Assembly (NCBI RefSeq): GCF_038007965.1
Contig: NZ_JBBOYD010000001.1
Span: 1,094,501-1,158,500 of the forward strand
Length of the DNA stretch: 64,000 bases
Reading direction: 5' to 3'
From: Niallia sp. FSL W8-0635
Lineage (GTDB): Bacteria; Bacillota; Bacilli; Bacillales; Cytobacillaceae
Both the position numbers and the translations under genes were made by a program. Each line of letters begins with the position of its first letter. Position 1 is the stretch's first letter. Under the pieces are notes generated by a model. The model saw nothing but the letters and a program-made list of their open reading frames with translations. It did no database searches and was not told the DNA's origin. This document shows, piece after piece, positions 7,881 through 17,876 of the stretch.

Positions 7881-7991
7881 GATGTTGGTAAAGGAATTAA
7901 GAAAGTTTTTTGACCTTTCTAGTTACTTTTTGTAGACTAAAGTATAATTGGATAAAGAAGTATTCTAGAATAAAGGTGTGTTGAGAAAAGT

Positions 7992-9506
7992 ATGAAAGTT
8001 ATATATATACAGGGGCTAACGGATGAACGTTATATAAGACCGTTGGAGCATATAGGTAATTTGTTTTTTGAAGATACAAAGGTTTTATTTAAAGAACCGG
8101 AAGAAAAGGCAGACCTTCATGTATTTTTCGAAACAGAGATGACGGGAAATGAATATATCGTTAAAGGGAAGCTAGAGGAGCTAGTAGAAGGAAATATATT
8201 TGATAGCAAGGCAGAGCTTGGCGATTTATCAGAAAAAGAAATATTCAAGCAAATGAAAAAAGCCATTTCCAAAAGTTATTTGCTGATGCTGCAAGAGTAT
8301 ACAGGCATGGTGCAAAAATGGGGAATATTAACAGGAATTCGGCCAACAAAGCTTCTCCATCGTCATATGCAAAATCAAACCCCGATAGAAGAAGCGCATC
8401 AGGCATTGCGAGAAGAGTATTTAACGTCAGATGAAAAAATTAATTTAATGCAAAAAATCATTGATCGACAATTAGCGGTAATTCCGGATTTATATGATTT
8501 AAAAAAAGAAGTAAGCATCTATATTGGAATTCCCTTTTGTCCGACTAAATGTGCTTATTGTACTTTCCCAGCTTACGCGATTAATGGTCGTCAAGGGTCT
8601 GTTTTCTCCTTCTTAGGCGGGCTTCATTATGAAATAGAGAAGATTGGAGAATGGCTAAAAGAGAAGGATATCAATATTACGACAGTATATTATGGCGGAG
8701 GAACTCCAACTAGTATTACTGCAGAGGAAATGGACATGCTTTATGAACGAATGTATGCTTCTTTTCCAAAGGTAGAAAATATTCGCGAGGTAACAGTGGA
8801 AGCTGGAAGACCAGACACGATTACTCCAGAAAAACTTGACGTTCTGAAAAAATGGAATATTGATCGAATTAGTATTAATCCACAATCGTATACACAACAA
8901 ACATTGAAAGCTATTGGTAGACATCATACTGTCGAAGAGACGATTGAAAAGTATCATTTAGCACGAAAACACGGAATGAATAATATTAATATGGATTTAA
9001 TCATCGGACTTCCTGGTGAGGGCGTTGAGGAGTTTAAGTATTCTCTTGATAAAACAGAAGAATTAATGCCAGAATCTTTAACAGTTCATACACTTTCTTT
9101 TAAACGTGCGTCCGAAATGTCTCGTAATAAATCGAGATATAAGGTTGCAGATCGAGAGGAAATCCAAGAGATGATGAAGATGGCTGAAGAATGGACAGAG
9201 GAATATGATTATGTCCCATACTATTTATACCGACAGAAAAATATTCTTGGCAATTTAGAGAATGTTGGCTATTCCAAGAAAAATCAAGAAAGTATCTACA
9301 ATATTATGATGATGGAAGAACTGCAGACAGTCATCGGTCTTGGCTGTGGTGCATCTAGTAAATTTATTCATCCAGTAACAGGAAAAATCACACAATTCTC
9401 TAATCCGAAGCATCCAAAGACGTATAATGAAAGCTTTGAGGAATATACCGATAAAAAAATAGCCTTATTAAACGAACATTTTTCAGTCGAAGCTTCTAAA
9501 CATTAA
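7992..9506 (+). CDS. hemZ: HemZ, radical SAM oxygen-independent coproporphyrinogen oxidase-like protein
   Basis: A 504-residue radical SAM enzyme. The [4Fe-4S]-SAM motif CPTKCAYC is at residues 183-190 (Cys183, Cys187, Cys190), followed by YYGGGTPT and the EAGRPDTI and INPQSYT segments typical of HemN-like proteins. The N-terminal ~170 residues form the HemZ-specific extension with the GILTGIRPTKLLH motif. It is believed to act in anaerobic haem synthesis, decarboxylating coproporphyrinogen III with SAM; evidence for this activity in HemZ is weaker than for HemN. A TATAAT lies about 45 bases upstream. It stands alone between two terminators. Confidence 0.9.
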   Translation: MKVIYIQGLTDERYIRPLEHIGNLFFEDTKVLFKEPEEKADLHVFFETEMTGNEYIVKGKLEELVEGNIFDSKAELGDLSEKEIFKQMKKAISKSYLLMLQEYTGMVQKWGILTGIRPTKLLHRHMQNQTPIEEAHQALREEYLTSDEKINLMQKIIDRQLAVIPDLYDLKKEVSIYIGIPFCPTKCAYCTFPAYAINGRQGSVFSFLGGLHYEIEKIGEWLKEKDINITTVYYGGGTPTSITAEEMDMLYERMYASFPKVENIREVTVEAGRPDTITPEKLDVLKKWNIDRISINPQSYTQQTLKAIGRHHTVEETIEKYHLARKHGMNNINMDLIIGLPGEGVEEFKYSLDKTEELMPESLTVHTLSFKRASEMSRNKSRYKVADREEIQEMMKMAEEWTEEYDYVPYYLYRQKNILGNLENVGYSKKNQESIYNIMMMEELQTVIGLGCGASSKFIHPVTGKITQFSNPKHPKTYNESFEEYTDKKIALLNEHFSVEASKH

Positions 9507-9514
9507 TAATCTGT

Positions 9515-9556
9515 AAAAAATCTACCGAAACTAATATGCGTTCTGGTAGATTTTTT
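9515..9556 (+). terminator. Terminator of hemZ
   Basis: AAAAAATCTACC and GGTAGATTTTTT form a perfect 12-bp stem around an 18-base loop, ending in a T run. Confidence 0.85.
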
Positions 9557-9615
9557 ATGCTTTCATGTCATTTTTTTGTATGGAAAGCAAAAGCTAGTGT
9601 AAGACTAATAAATGC

Positions 9616-9650
9616 TTTTCACTAAATCGACAAAAAATTTATCGTGAAAA
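9616..9650. promoter_or_regulatory. Inverted repeat upstream of the purine permease
   Basis: TTTTCACTAAAT and ATTTATCGTGAAAA pair with a two-base bulge around CGACAAAAA, roughly 75-110 bases before the permease start. It could be an operator or a leader hairpin. It does not match a purine riboswitch or the PurR box known to me. Confidence 0.4.
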
Positions 9651-9726
9651 ACAGTTGCTTTTTGTAGTAAAAACGAATAACATAGAAAATGTTGTTTTTA
9701 AATGTTCGTTTTTTGGAGGTTTTTTC

Positions 9727-11025
9727 ATGTTTAACTTAAAACAAAATAATACTACCGTGAGAACGGAGTTAATGGCTGGATTTACTACTTTTTTAACAAT
9801 GGTTTATATAGTAGTTGTCAATCCAGATATTCTATCAAAAGCAGGAATTCCGTTTGATCAAGTATTTCTTGCAACAATCATCGCAGCAGTTGTGGGAACA
9901 TTATGGATGGCTCTTTTTGCAAATTATCCAATTGCTATTGCACCAGGAATGGGCTTAAATGCATATTTCGCCTTTTCTGTGGTCGGAAATAATAACGTCG
10001 ATTATACAGTTGCTTTATCAGCAGTATTTGTTGCAGGTATCATTTTTGTTATTCTATCATTAACGCCTTTTAGAGAAAAATTGATCCTAGCGATCCCTGA
10101 AAACTTAAAGCATGGTATTACAGCGGGAATTGGCTTGTTTATCGCTTTTATTGGATTAAGACAAACAGGAATTATTGTGGATAATCCAGAAAATCTTGTC
10201 GGATTAGGTGATCTTAAGTCTCCTACCGTTATCCTAGCACTTGTCGGTTTAGCCATCACTATCATTCTTTTTAGCTTGAATGTAAAAGGGGCTTTATTCT
10301 TAGGGATGATTGCAACAAGTATTATCGCATATTTCACTGGATTCTTATCCTTTGACAATGGAATCATGGCAACACCACATTTGCCTGAAGGACTTATCAT
10401 TAGTAATCCATTTACTGCGTTTGGTGATGTTATTCAACATGGGCTATATGCAGTCGTTTTTTCCTTCTTATTGGTAACGATTTTTGATACGACTGGAACA
10501 ATGATTGGGGTAGCCGAGCAAGCAGGATTAATGAAAAATAATAAATTGCCTAAAGCAAGACAGGCGCTACTTGCTGATTCACTTGGAACATCTGTAGGGG
10601 CGATGTTTGGGACAAGTCCAACAACTGCATTTATCGAATCTACCTCAGGTGTCGCTGCAGGTGGACGTACTGGATTAACAGGTGTAACTGTTTCCGCATT
10701 ATTTATTCTATCTGCCTTTTTTGCTCCGTTAGTTAGTAGTATTTCTGGTTTATCTGCTATTACAGCTCCTGCATTGATTATCGTCGGAAGCTTGATGATG
10801 GGGGCGATAAGTGATGTGAAATGGTCTGAGTTTGATGAAGCTTTCCCAGCCTTTTTAGTTATTCTTAGTATGCCACTTACATCAAGTATCGCAACAGGAA
10901 TAGCACTTGGCTTTATCTCTTATCCATTATTAAAGCTAGTAAAAGGGAAAGGGAAAACAGTTCATCCATTAGTATATGTGTTCGCTGTTTTATTCCTCTA
11001 TCAATTAGTGTTTTTACCACATTAA
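9727..11025 (+). CDS. NCS2/AzgA-type purine (hypoxanthine/guanine or adenine) permease
   Basis: A 432-residue integral membrane protein with about 12-14 membrane segments. It opens MFNLKQNNTTVRTELMAG and contains GMGLNAYFAF, DTTGTMIGVAEQAG and GTSPTTAFIEST, the signature segments of the AzgA subfamily (PbuG, PbuO), which bring hypoxanthine/guanine or adenine into the cell by proton symport. The start was set at 9727 by TTGGAGG eight bases upstream; the frame extends 24 codons further without a ribosome-binding site. Substrate cannot be decided from sequence. It is not part of the usual B. subtilis order here, so it is an insertion relative to that reference. Confidence 0.88.
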   Translation: MFNLKQNNTTVRTELMAGFTTFLTMVYIVVVNPDILSKAGIPFDQVFLATIIAAVVGTLWMALFANYPIAIAPGMGLNAYFAFSVVGNNNVDYTVALSAVFVAGIIFVILSLTPFREKLILAIPENLKHGITAGIGLFIAFIGLRQTGIIVDNPENLVGLGDLKSPTVILALVGLAITIILFSLNVKGALFLGMIATSIIAYFTGFLSFDNGIMATPHLPEGLIISNPFTAFGDVIQHGLYAVVFSFLLVTIFDTTGTMIGVAEQAGLMKNNKLPKARQALLADSLGTSVGAMFGTSPTTAFIESTSGVAAGGRTGLTGVTVSALFILSAFFAPLVSSISGLSAITAPALIIVGSLMMGAISDVKWSEFDEAFPAFLVILSMPLTSSIATGIALGFISYPLLKLVKGKGKTVHPLVYVFAVLFLYQLVFLPH

Positions 11026-11027
11026 AT

Positions 11028-11070
11028 AAAAGCTGCTGATAACTCTTTAGAGCTAATCAGCGGCTTTTTT
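11028..11070 (+). terminator. Terminator of the purine permease
   Basis: AAGCTGCTGAT pairs with ATCAGCGGCTT (one G-U) and is followed by a run of T. Confidence 0.85.
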
Positions 11071-11090
11071 AATTATTAAGATAGTGGTTA

Positions 11091-11130
11091 GAACAAGGTC
11101 GTTCTATCGCTCTCCAAACAGTTGCTTTCC
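11091..11130 (+). repeat. 5' fragment of the dispersed Bacillaceae repeat
   Basis: The stretch GAACAAGGTCGTTC...CAAACAGTTGCTTTCC aligns with the first 40 bases of the copy at 6649-6795 at most positions and then diverges. It looks like a decayed or truncated copy. Confidence 0.6.
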
Positions 11131-11306
11131 TCCATTAGTCGCAGTATTCAATAATAGCTGCTTGCTTTCACCCTCATTTGGTAACATGAATAATCCCTAA
11201 CCTAGTTGCTGAAAATATATTAATGGTCGCTTAATTCTAGTGAATTCTGTATAAAATGAAACTTTTTACAACTCAAATCGTAATAGAAAAGGGAGGAGGG
11301 GATTTT

Positions 11307-12206
11307 GTGTCTTTAGAGTTAAAAAATGTGACAAAAAAATTTGGTTCGTTCACTGCTGTGGATGATTTATCCATATCTATTCCTGAGAATGAAATGTTCG
11401 GCTTTTTAGGAGGAAATGGGGCAGGTAAGACGACAACTTTTCGCATGGTTCTAGGAATTTTGGAAAGTACATCTGGACAAATAACATGGAATGATAAGCC
11501 GATTAATTATTCCACAAGTCCTTATATTGGATATCTTCCAGAAGAAAGAGGGTTATATCCGAAATTAAAAGTACGTGACCAGCTTGTCTATCTAGCTAGA
11601 CTAAGAGGGATGGAAAAAAAGGCTGCTTTAAGAGAATTGGAATATTGGCTTGATCGCTTTAAAGTTCCAGAATATATAGATAAAAAAGTGGAGGAGCTTT
11701 CCAAAGGAAATCAGCAGAAAATCCAATTCATCAGTGCTGTTTTACATAAGCCGAAACTATTAATTCTTGATGAGCCATTCAGCGGGCTAGACCCAGTAAA
11801 TGTAGAGCAATTAAAAAGTGCAGTTGTTGATTTGAAAAATAATGGAACGAGTATTGTTTTTTCTAGTCATCGGATGGAGCATGTTGAGGAATTATGTCAG
11901 CATTTATGCATTATGCATAAAGGAAAGCCTGTTGTTCATGGGTCACTTAAAGAAATTAAAAGAAGCTTTGGGAAGAAAAATGTAACCATTCATGCTGATT
12001 TTGATTTGACGCATTTAATTCGCTATCCAGGTGTTTTAAAGTTAAAGGAAACTGCCGAGGGAGTTTCTCTTCAAATTGAAGGAGAGGAAATTGCGGAAAG
12101 AATTTTAAAAGATATTGTTGGAAAAGGCTTTATCCGTAAATTTGCATTAGAAGAGCCTTCATTAAACGATATTTTTATCGAAAAGGTAGGTGCTTCTCTT
12201 GAATAG
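11307..12206 (+). CDS. yhaQ: YhaQ, ABC transporter ATP-binding protein (NatA-like)
   Basis: A 299-residue ABC ATPase. Walker A GGNGAGKTT is at 35-43, the signature is degenerate as LSKGNQQK, Walker B LLILDEPFSGLDP follows, and the switch His is in FSSHRMEH. The C-terminal ~80 residues form the extra domain seen in NatA-type exporters. The GTG start at 11307 is preferred because GGGAGGAGGGG lies just before it; an ATG 51 bases upstream has no ribosome-binding site. It overlaps the permease gene yhaP by 8 bases. Together they probably form an efflux pump for sodium or small amphiphiles. Confidence 0.9.
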   Translation: MSLELKNVTKKFGSFTAVDDLSISIPENEMFGFLGGNGAGKTTTFRMVLGILESTSGQITWNDKPINYSTSPYIGYLPEERGLYPKLKVRDQLVYLARLRGMEKKAALRELEYWLDRFKVPEYIDKKVEELSKGNQQKIQFISAVLHKPKLLILDEPFSGLDPVNVEQLKSAVVDLKNNGTSIVFSSHRMEHVEELCQHLCIMHKGKPVVHGSLKEIKRSFGKKNVTIHADFDLTHLIRYPGVLKLKETAEGVSLQIEGEEIAERILKDIVGKGFIRKFALEEPSLNDIFIEKVGASLE

Positions 12207-13446
12207 TTTTTGGATTATCTTATTCCATACTTTTTTAAGTAAGTTTAAAACAAAATCCTTCTTAATTACTACGGCGATTACCTTATTATTTGTTGTTGCA
12301 CTCACAAATCTTACTAGCATTATTGATACTTTTTCTGGAGAAGAAGGGAAATCAGAAATTGCTGTAATCGATCAGAGTAACTCTTTATTACCTGCCATTC
12401 AAGAAGCAACAGAGACATTGAATGAAGACGTTAAACTTGTTACGTATAATGATGGGGAAGAATCAGCTAAAAAAGAAGTCGAAGAAGGCAACTATAGTGG
12501 ATTATTGATTTTAGATGTTGATTCGAGTAATTTACCAATAGCTACTTATTATACGATGGATATTGCTGAATCGTCCATTTCTGATAATTTATCAAATAGT
12601 ATTCAACTGGTTAAAAGTCAATTAGCAGCGAATCAGCTCAACTTAACAAATGAGCAGCTAGCAAAATTGAATGAACCAGTTTCCTTTGAGAAAATTGCTC
12701 TTGAGAAAGATGCGAAGACAGAAGAAGAATTAAGTCAAGCTAGAGGGTTAGTTTATGTTCTCTTATTTTTGATTTACTTTGCGGTCATTCTATATGCCAA
12801 TATGATAGCAACAGAAGTCGCAACTGAAAAATCATCACGCGTAATGGAAATTTTGATTTCCAGTGTATCGCCAATAAAGCATATGTTTGCGAAAATCCTG
12901 GGGATTGGACTATTAAGCTTAACTCAGTTAGCTATATTACTGCTTGTTGGTTACTTTTCATTAACTAGCAATGAAAGTTTAAGCTCGATGGAAGGGTTCT
13001 TAGGATTTAGTGAAGTACCTGTTAGTACAATCATTTATGCAGCAATCTTCTTTATTTTAGGCTATTTCTTATATGCGACTCTAGCTGCATTACTCGGCTC
13101 GCTTGTCAGTAGAATTGAAGATGTCCAGCAAATGATTACACCAATGACATTATTGATTGTGGCAGGATTTATGATTGCAATGTTCGGACTAAGTGCACCA
13201 GACACCACTTTTGTAACGATTACATCTTATATCCCATTCTTCACTCCGATGCTTATGTTTATGAGAGTTGGAATGCTGAATTTACCTGTTTGGGAGCCGA
13301 TCTTAGGAATCATTATTTTAGTTGCTACCATTATGATTCTAGCTATATTTGGGGCTAGAGTTTATAAAGGCGGCGTCCTGATGTATGGAAAATCAAATTC
13401 TTATAAAGATATAAAAAAAGCGCTGCAGCTTACGAAAAAAGAATAA
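12199..13446 (+). CDS. yhaP: YhaP, ABC-2 type permease (NatB-like)
   Basis: A permease of about 415 residues. One N-terminal membrane segment, a large extracytoplasmic loop (roughly 45-185, rich in Ser/Glu/Asn), then five hydrophobic segments, with the cytoplasmic signature ATEKSSRVMEILISSVSP between segments 2 and 3 that marks NatB/ABC-2 exporters. The TTG start at 12199 has AGGTAGG at good spacing; a GTG at 12190 is possible but too close. It is translationally coupled to yhaQ, and a terminator follows. Substrate unknown; NatAB exports sodium. Confidence 0.88.
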   Translation: MNSFWIILFHTFLSKFKTKSFLITTAITLLFVVALTNLTSIIDTFSGEEGKSEIAVIDQSNSLLPAIQEATETLNEDVKLVTYNDGEESAKKEVEEGNYSGLLILDVDSSNLPIATYYTMDIAESSISDNLSNSIQLVKSQLAANQLNLTNEQLAKLNEPVSFEKIALEKDAKTEEELSQARGLVYVLLFLIYFAVILYANMIATEVATEKSSRVMEILISSVSPIKHMFAKILGIGLLSLTQLAILLLVGYFSLTSNESLSSMEGFLGFSEVPVSTIIYAAIFFILGYFLYATLAALLGSLVSRIEDVQQMITPMTLLIVAGFMIAMFGLSAPDTTFVTITSYIPFFTPMLMFMRVGMLNLPVWEPILGIIILVATIMILAIFGARVYKGGVLMYGKSNSYKDIKKALQLTKKE

Positions 13447-13452
13447 AATTGT

Positions 13453-13481
13453 GAAAAGCCTCATGAATAGTGAGGCTTTTC
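13453..13481 (+). terminator. Terminator of yhaQP
   Basis: GAAAAGCCTCA and TGAGGCTTTTC form a perfect 11-bp stem around a 7-base loop. The T tract is part of the stem. Confidence 0.8.
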
Positions 13482-13612
13482 TTGTGGAGAAATTTAACTA
13501 TCACTAGAAAATCAGTTAATCGATTAAAAATACCCACTAAGCAAAGATAAGAACGTGCATTCGTATTTTTCGCATGGTAGAATAGAAGCAAATAGGTTTA
13601 GGACGTGAGAGT

Positions 13613-14821
13613 ATGGAATTATCCTTTATTCATTGTGCGGATTTACATTTAGATAGCCCGATGGTTGGGCTGAAAAATTTGCCAACATCTATACATAACA
13701 AGCTGAAGGAAAGCACATTTATTGCATTTAAAAAAGTAATCGATACTGCTATCAATAAAAAAGTAGATTTTATGATAATTGCTGGGGATATTTATGATGG
13801 GGAAGATAGAAGTATAAGAGCACAGATCCGATTTCGAGATGAGATGCTACGTTTAAAAGAAAATCAAATCGAGGTTTATCTTGTCCATGGGAATCATGAT
13901 CATGTAAATGGGAACTGGGTAAAGATAGACCTGCCTAATAATGTTCATGTTTTTCCATCTATGGTCACGCTAAAGCAATTTGTAAAAAATAATATATCTG
14001 TAAATTTATATGGATTTAGTTATGAAACAAGACATGTGAAAGAGAGAAAGATTGATGAATATGAACGAAGGGAGGATGCTAATTTTCATATCGGAATATT
14101 GCATGGGAATTTAGAGGGGGCCACTGAACATAGTGCTTATGCTCCTTTCCATGTTAAAGATTTACTTTCTAAAAAAATGGACTATTGGGCATTAGGACAT
14201 ATTCATAAGCGGGAAATAGTAGAAACGATACCGCCTATTGTGTATCCAGGAAATATCCAAGGTCGCCATAAAAAGGAAACAGAAGTAAAGGGATGTTATT
14301 TTGTAGAATTAAGTGAAGGAGAGTCTCGCTTAGCGTTTATCCCTACATCGGAAATTATCTGGGAGTCATTGATAATAGATGCAAGCTCAGTTCATACATT
14401 TGATGATTTATATAGGCTTTGTCGGGAAAAAATCGATGAAATCAGAGATGGAAGGTATTCCTATATTATTTCCATGGAGATAAAACATTTACGGATGGAA
14501 GATACTTTTCTCGATTCTGATTTATTAGAAATCCTCCAGCAGGATGAAATCGATTCAGATTCCTTTGTATGGGTTACCTCCTTAAAGAGTCAGGAAAATA
14601 CGGAGTGGTTAAAAGAGAATCTCTTAAAGGAATCGGCATTTTATGAAGAATTATTTGCTGTTACAGAGAATTATGAAGAAATAGATAAAGCAGTTGCCTC
14701 TTTATATCAACATCCAAAGGCCCATCGATTCTTAGAAGAACTAACAGTTAATGAAAAACAAGAATTAGCAAAAGAAGCAGAAGACTTACTGCTTACAATG
14801 CTTGTAAAAAGCGGGAGGTGA
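13613..14821 (+). CDS. yhaO: YhaO, Mre11/SbcD-like metallophosphoesterase nuclease
   Basis: A 402-residue protein with the five calcineurin-like phosphoesterase motifs of Mre11/SbcD nucleases: CADLHLDSP near the N-terminus, GDIYDG, VHGNHDH, LHGNLEG and GHIHKRE. These bind two metal ions for exonuclease or endonuclease action. The remaining ~180 residues resemble a capping/partner-binding region. It overlaps the next gene, a Rad50-like ATPase, by 4 bases, so the pair probably forms a membrane-tethered Mre11-Rad50-type DNA-processing complex. The gene order yhaO-yhaN-yhaM is that of B. subtilis. Confidence 0.92.
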   Translation: MELSFIHCADLHLDSPMVGLKNLPTSIHNKLKESTFIAFKKVIDTAINKKVDFMIIAGDIYDGEDRSIRAQIRFRDEMLRLKENQIEVYLVHGNHDHVNGNWVKIDLPNNVHVFPSMVTLKQFVKNNISVNLYGFSYETRHVKERKIDEYERREDANFHIGILHGNLEGATEHSAYAPFHVKDLLSKKMDYWALGHIHKREIVETIPPIVYPGNIQGRHKKETEVKGCYFVELSEGESRLAFIPTSEIIWESLIIDASSVHTFDDLYRLCREKIDEIRDGRYSYIISMEIKHLRMEDTFLDSDLLEILQQDEIDSDSFVWVTSLKSQENTEWLKENLLKESAFYEELFAVTENYEEIDKAVASLYQHPKAHRFLEELTVNEKQELAKEAEDLLLTMLVKSGR

Positions 14822-17800
14822 GCAAGGTGGAATTAAAGAAGATAACGATTTATGGTTATGGAAAGCTAGAAAATATAACATTCTCCATCCATTCACCCAT
14901 TCATGTTTTTTATGGGGAAAATGAGGCAGGAAAATCGACTATTATGAGTTTTATTCATAGCATTTTATTTGGATTCCCAACAAAACAGCAGGCGGAATTA
15001 AGATATGAGCCAAAGCTACAGCATAAATATGGTGGTCAACTAGAGATATTCTTTCCTAAGATTGGACTAGCAACGATAGAAAGAGTGAAAGGAAAAGCTT
15101 CCGGTGATGTAACAGTCACTTTGGAGGACGGGAGAAGAGGTCAGGAAGAGCTTTTAAATGAACTGTTAGCAGGAATGGATAAAGGTCTTTACCAATCTAT
15201 TTTTTCTTTTAATTTATACGGATTGCAAAATGTGCAGCAATTAAAGGGAGAAGAACTGGGAAGGTTTTTGTTTTCAACAGGTGCGGTTGGCTCGGATCGA
15301 CTATTAAAAGTAGAGAATGAGTTACAGAAGGAATTAGACTTACGCTATAAGCCAAGTGGAAAAAAGCCTATCCTAAACGAAAAGCTACATGATTTACGAG
15401 AAAGACATCGGCATTTAAAAATAGCAGAAAAAGATAATAATCAATATGAACAATTGTTGGCAGAGAAAGATCAGTTAGAAAAAGAAAAAATTCAGGCAGA
15501 AGAAGCGTTAAAAAAGGAAGAACATGAAATAAGATTATTGGAAGAATGGACGAAAATTAAAAAGATTGTTCAAGAAAAGGAAATAATCGAACAAAAATTA
15601 GAAACGTATAAGGAGTTAACTTTCCCACAAAATGGTTTAGCTAGATGGGAAGCACTAAATGAGAAAATACTCTCTGTAGAAGCGGAAATCCGACATTTGG
15701 AAACAAAAACGCTAGAAATAGAAAAAGAAGTGGCAAGTTGCTTTATTCAAGAAGAAATCCTCGCTGCTGAAAATGAAATATTGCTTGCTATTGAAAAATT
15801 GCCTGTTTATGAACAATTACAGAATCGGCAAACGCAAGTGCAAAATCAAATAAAGAATATAGACACAGAAATTGATAGTTTAAAAAGCAAATTGCATTTG
15901 CCAATAGAGGAAGAGATTTTATTAAAGGAAAGTAATACAAGCATATTTATAAAAGAACAAAGTGCACAAGCAGCTTCTAAACAACGAAGATTAAAAGAGC
16001 AGAAAGAGGAGCTGGATGAGCGATTAAAGGAAGAGCAAACCACTTTAGAATCGTTAGAAGAGACGGTGAAGGGTTATAAGCAGAAGCTATTAACCAAAGA
16101 AGAACGCACTATGTTAGAAGAACGTGTGAAAAGTGATAATAAAGTTCAATGGAACAAAGAGAAGGCTGATTTATTAGGAAGAGAAATCCATCAATTGGAA
16201 GAACAGACAAAGGTAGAAAAGCAGCGTTTTAAACAGAATATGCTGGTAACAAGCTTCTTATCGGTATTTCTTGTCCTAGTTGCAGGAGGAGCTTTATTTT
16301 TTGAACAATGGTTCGTCGCTTTTGTTAGCTTAACTATTTGTATTGCTTATTTTTTCGTGTTTTTATCGGGCAGAAAACTTGCTAAAAAGGAAATTAGAAA
16401 AATAGAGAAAAGAATAGTGCTTATTAAGGAAGAAAGAGAGCAGCTACTAGTAACCTTTGAAGGCGGACAGGGTGCTTTTCTTCATGATGAACAGAAGCTA
16501 GAAGAAGATACAAAACGGAGAGATGCTTTTACACAGCTTCAGTTTAGATTAGATCAACAAAATGAGAGCTATGAAAGAGTATTACAGGGCTTTGAAAAGT
16601 GGGAAGCGGATTTTCTTGCTCATCAGAAGCTATTGCGAGAATTGGCAAATGAGCTTAAAATTCCGTATGAATTAGCAACGCAACAGATATATGATGCATT
16701 TTTATTAATTGAAGAATGGAAAGCAAAGGATAGAGAAAGATTTTCTGTCCATCAAGAGCTGGAGGAAATTCTGCAAACAAAGGAACAAATTTCTAACGCA
16801 ATTACGCTTCTTTTTCACAAATTTATTGGAGAAGAGGAAGAAACGATTACAAATAGATGCTATCGATTAAAATCAGCATTAGCAGAAGAAAAAATGAAAA
16901 AAGATATGGTTGAAGCATGTCGAAGAAAGCAAGCTGATATAAAAGAAAATATGGATAGACATCAAACAGAGTATAGCCGCTATTTAGAAGAAAGGACAGC
17001 ACTGTTTTCCATTGCTGGGGTAGAGGATGAAGAAGTTTTTCGTGAAAAGGCTGCAATGGAAAGAGAAAGAGAAAAATATACGAACCGGCTTTCTACAATC
17101 GATTTACAATTAGAGATGGCGAATATCTCAAAAGAACAAATTCATGTGTATCAAAGAATTATAGATCCAGAGCTACAGTTAAAAGAAAAACAAACAAACA
17201 TAGAACGATTAGCGTCCCGTTTAACAGAGGTTAGAGAAGGGGTTGCTGCGATTAACTTTACGCTTTCGAGAATTGAAAGTGGAGGTACTTATACCGATTT
17301 ATTGCATACATTTAAACAGTCTCAGTCGGAATTCAAAGAAGAAGCGAGAGAATGGGCAAAATTTGCCCTAGCAAAACAACTGTTAGCCAAAACAGTTGAG
17401 CAATATAAACAAAGGCAATTACCTGCTATGCTTCAGAAGGCAGAAGAAAATCTAGCTTTTCTGACAGAAGGGAAATATATTCGGATATTGCCAATGGCAG
17501 AGGGAGCTGGATTTCTAGTAGAGAGCCGCCAGCATGTTTTTTATGAGGCAAAAGAATTAAGTCAGGGAACGACTGAACAGCTATATTTATCGATTCGAAT
17601 TGCCTTAGCGCAAACATTTTATCAAAATTATTATATTCCATTTATCATTGATGATAGTTTTGTTAATTTTGATGAAAAGCGAACGGAAAAAGTCATTCAA
17701 TTATTAAAGAAATGTGAGCGAAATCAGCTAATATTCTTTACTTGTCATCACCATTTATTGAAACACTTTCCTGAGGGGAGTTTGCATGTATTACCAACAG

Positions 17801-17823
17801 AGGAAAGAGAAACAAGCTTATAA
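14818..17823 (+). CDS. yhaN: YhaN, Rad50/SbcC-like ATPase with internal membrane segments
   Basis: A 1001-residue SMC/Rad50-type ATPase. Walker A GENEAGKST is at about 33-41; the C-terminal half-domain has the signature LSQGTTEQL and Walker B IPFIIDDSFVNFDEKR. Long coiled coils (about 180-460 and 520-850) flank two adjacent hydrophobic segments (about 475-520, e.g. LSVFLVLVAGGALFFE), which replace the zinc hook of Rad50 and suggest membrane anchoring of the coiled-coil tip. The starting codon may be the GTG or the ATG just inside yhaO. It partners with YhaO; the physiological substrate is not known. Confidence 0.92.
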   Translation: MSKVELKKITIYGYGKLENITFSIHSPIHVFYGENEAGKSTIMSFIHSILFGFPTKQQAELRYEPKLQHKYGGQLEIFFPKIGLATIERVKGKASGDVTVTLEDGRRGQEELLNELLAGMDKGLYQSIFSFNLYGLQNVQQLKGEELGRFLFSTGAVGSDRLLKVENELQKELDLRYKPSGKKPILNEKLHDLRERHRHLKIAEKDNNQYEQLLAEKDQLEKEKIQAEEALKKEEHEIRLLEEWTKIKKIVQEKEIIEQKLETYKELTFPQNGLARWEALNEKILSVEAEIRHLETKTLEIEKEVASCFIQEEILAAENEILLAIEKLPVYEQLQNRQTQVQNQIKNIDTEIDSLKSKLHLPIEEEILLKESNTSIFIKEQSAQAASKQRRLKEQKEELDERLKEEQTTLESLEETVKGYKQKLLTKEERTMLEERVKSDNKVQWNKEKADLLGREIHQLEEQTKVEKQRFKQNMLVTSFLSVFLVLVAGGALFFEQWFVAFVSLTICIAYFFVFLSGRKLAKKEIRKIEKRIVLIKEEREQLLVTFEGGQGAFLHDEQKLEEDTKRRDAFTQLQFRLDQQNESYERVLQGFEKWEADFLAHQKLLRELANELKIPYELATQQIYDAFLLIEEWKAKDRERFSVHQELEEILQTKEQISNAITLLFHKFIGEEEETITNRCYRLKSALAEEKMKKDMVEACRRKQADIKENMDRHQTEYSRYLEERTALFSIAGVEDEEVFREKAAMEREREKYTNRLSTIDLQLEMANISKEQIHVYQRIIDPELQLKEKQTNIERLASRLTEVREGVAAINFTLSRIESGGTYTDLLHTFKQSQSEFKEEAREWAKFALAKQLLAKTVEQYKQRQLPAMLQKAEENLAFLTEGKYIRILPMAEGAGFLVESRQHVFYEAKELSQGTTEQLYLSIRIALAQTFYQNYYIPFIIDDSFVNFDEKRTEKVIQLLKKCERNQLIFFTCHHHLLKHFPEGSLHVLPTEERETSL

Positions 17824-17876
17824 AGATTGAATAACTTCATGCTATACTAAATAAAGAGATAGATAAAGGAGAGAGT

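Noticed and set aside
9557..9726. Purine riboswitch before the AzgA-type permease
   Set aside because: I could not find the three-way junction core sequences; only a bulged dyad is present.
11256..11306. Earlier ATG start for yhaQ
   Set aside because: It lies right after a TATAAA and lacks a ribosome-binding site, whereas the GTG at 11307 follows GGGAGGAGGGG and begins the conserved ABC domain.
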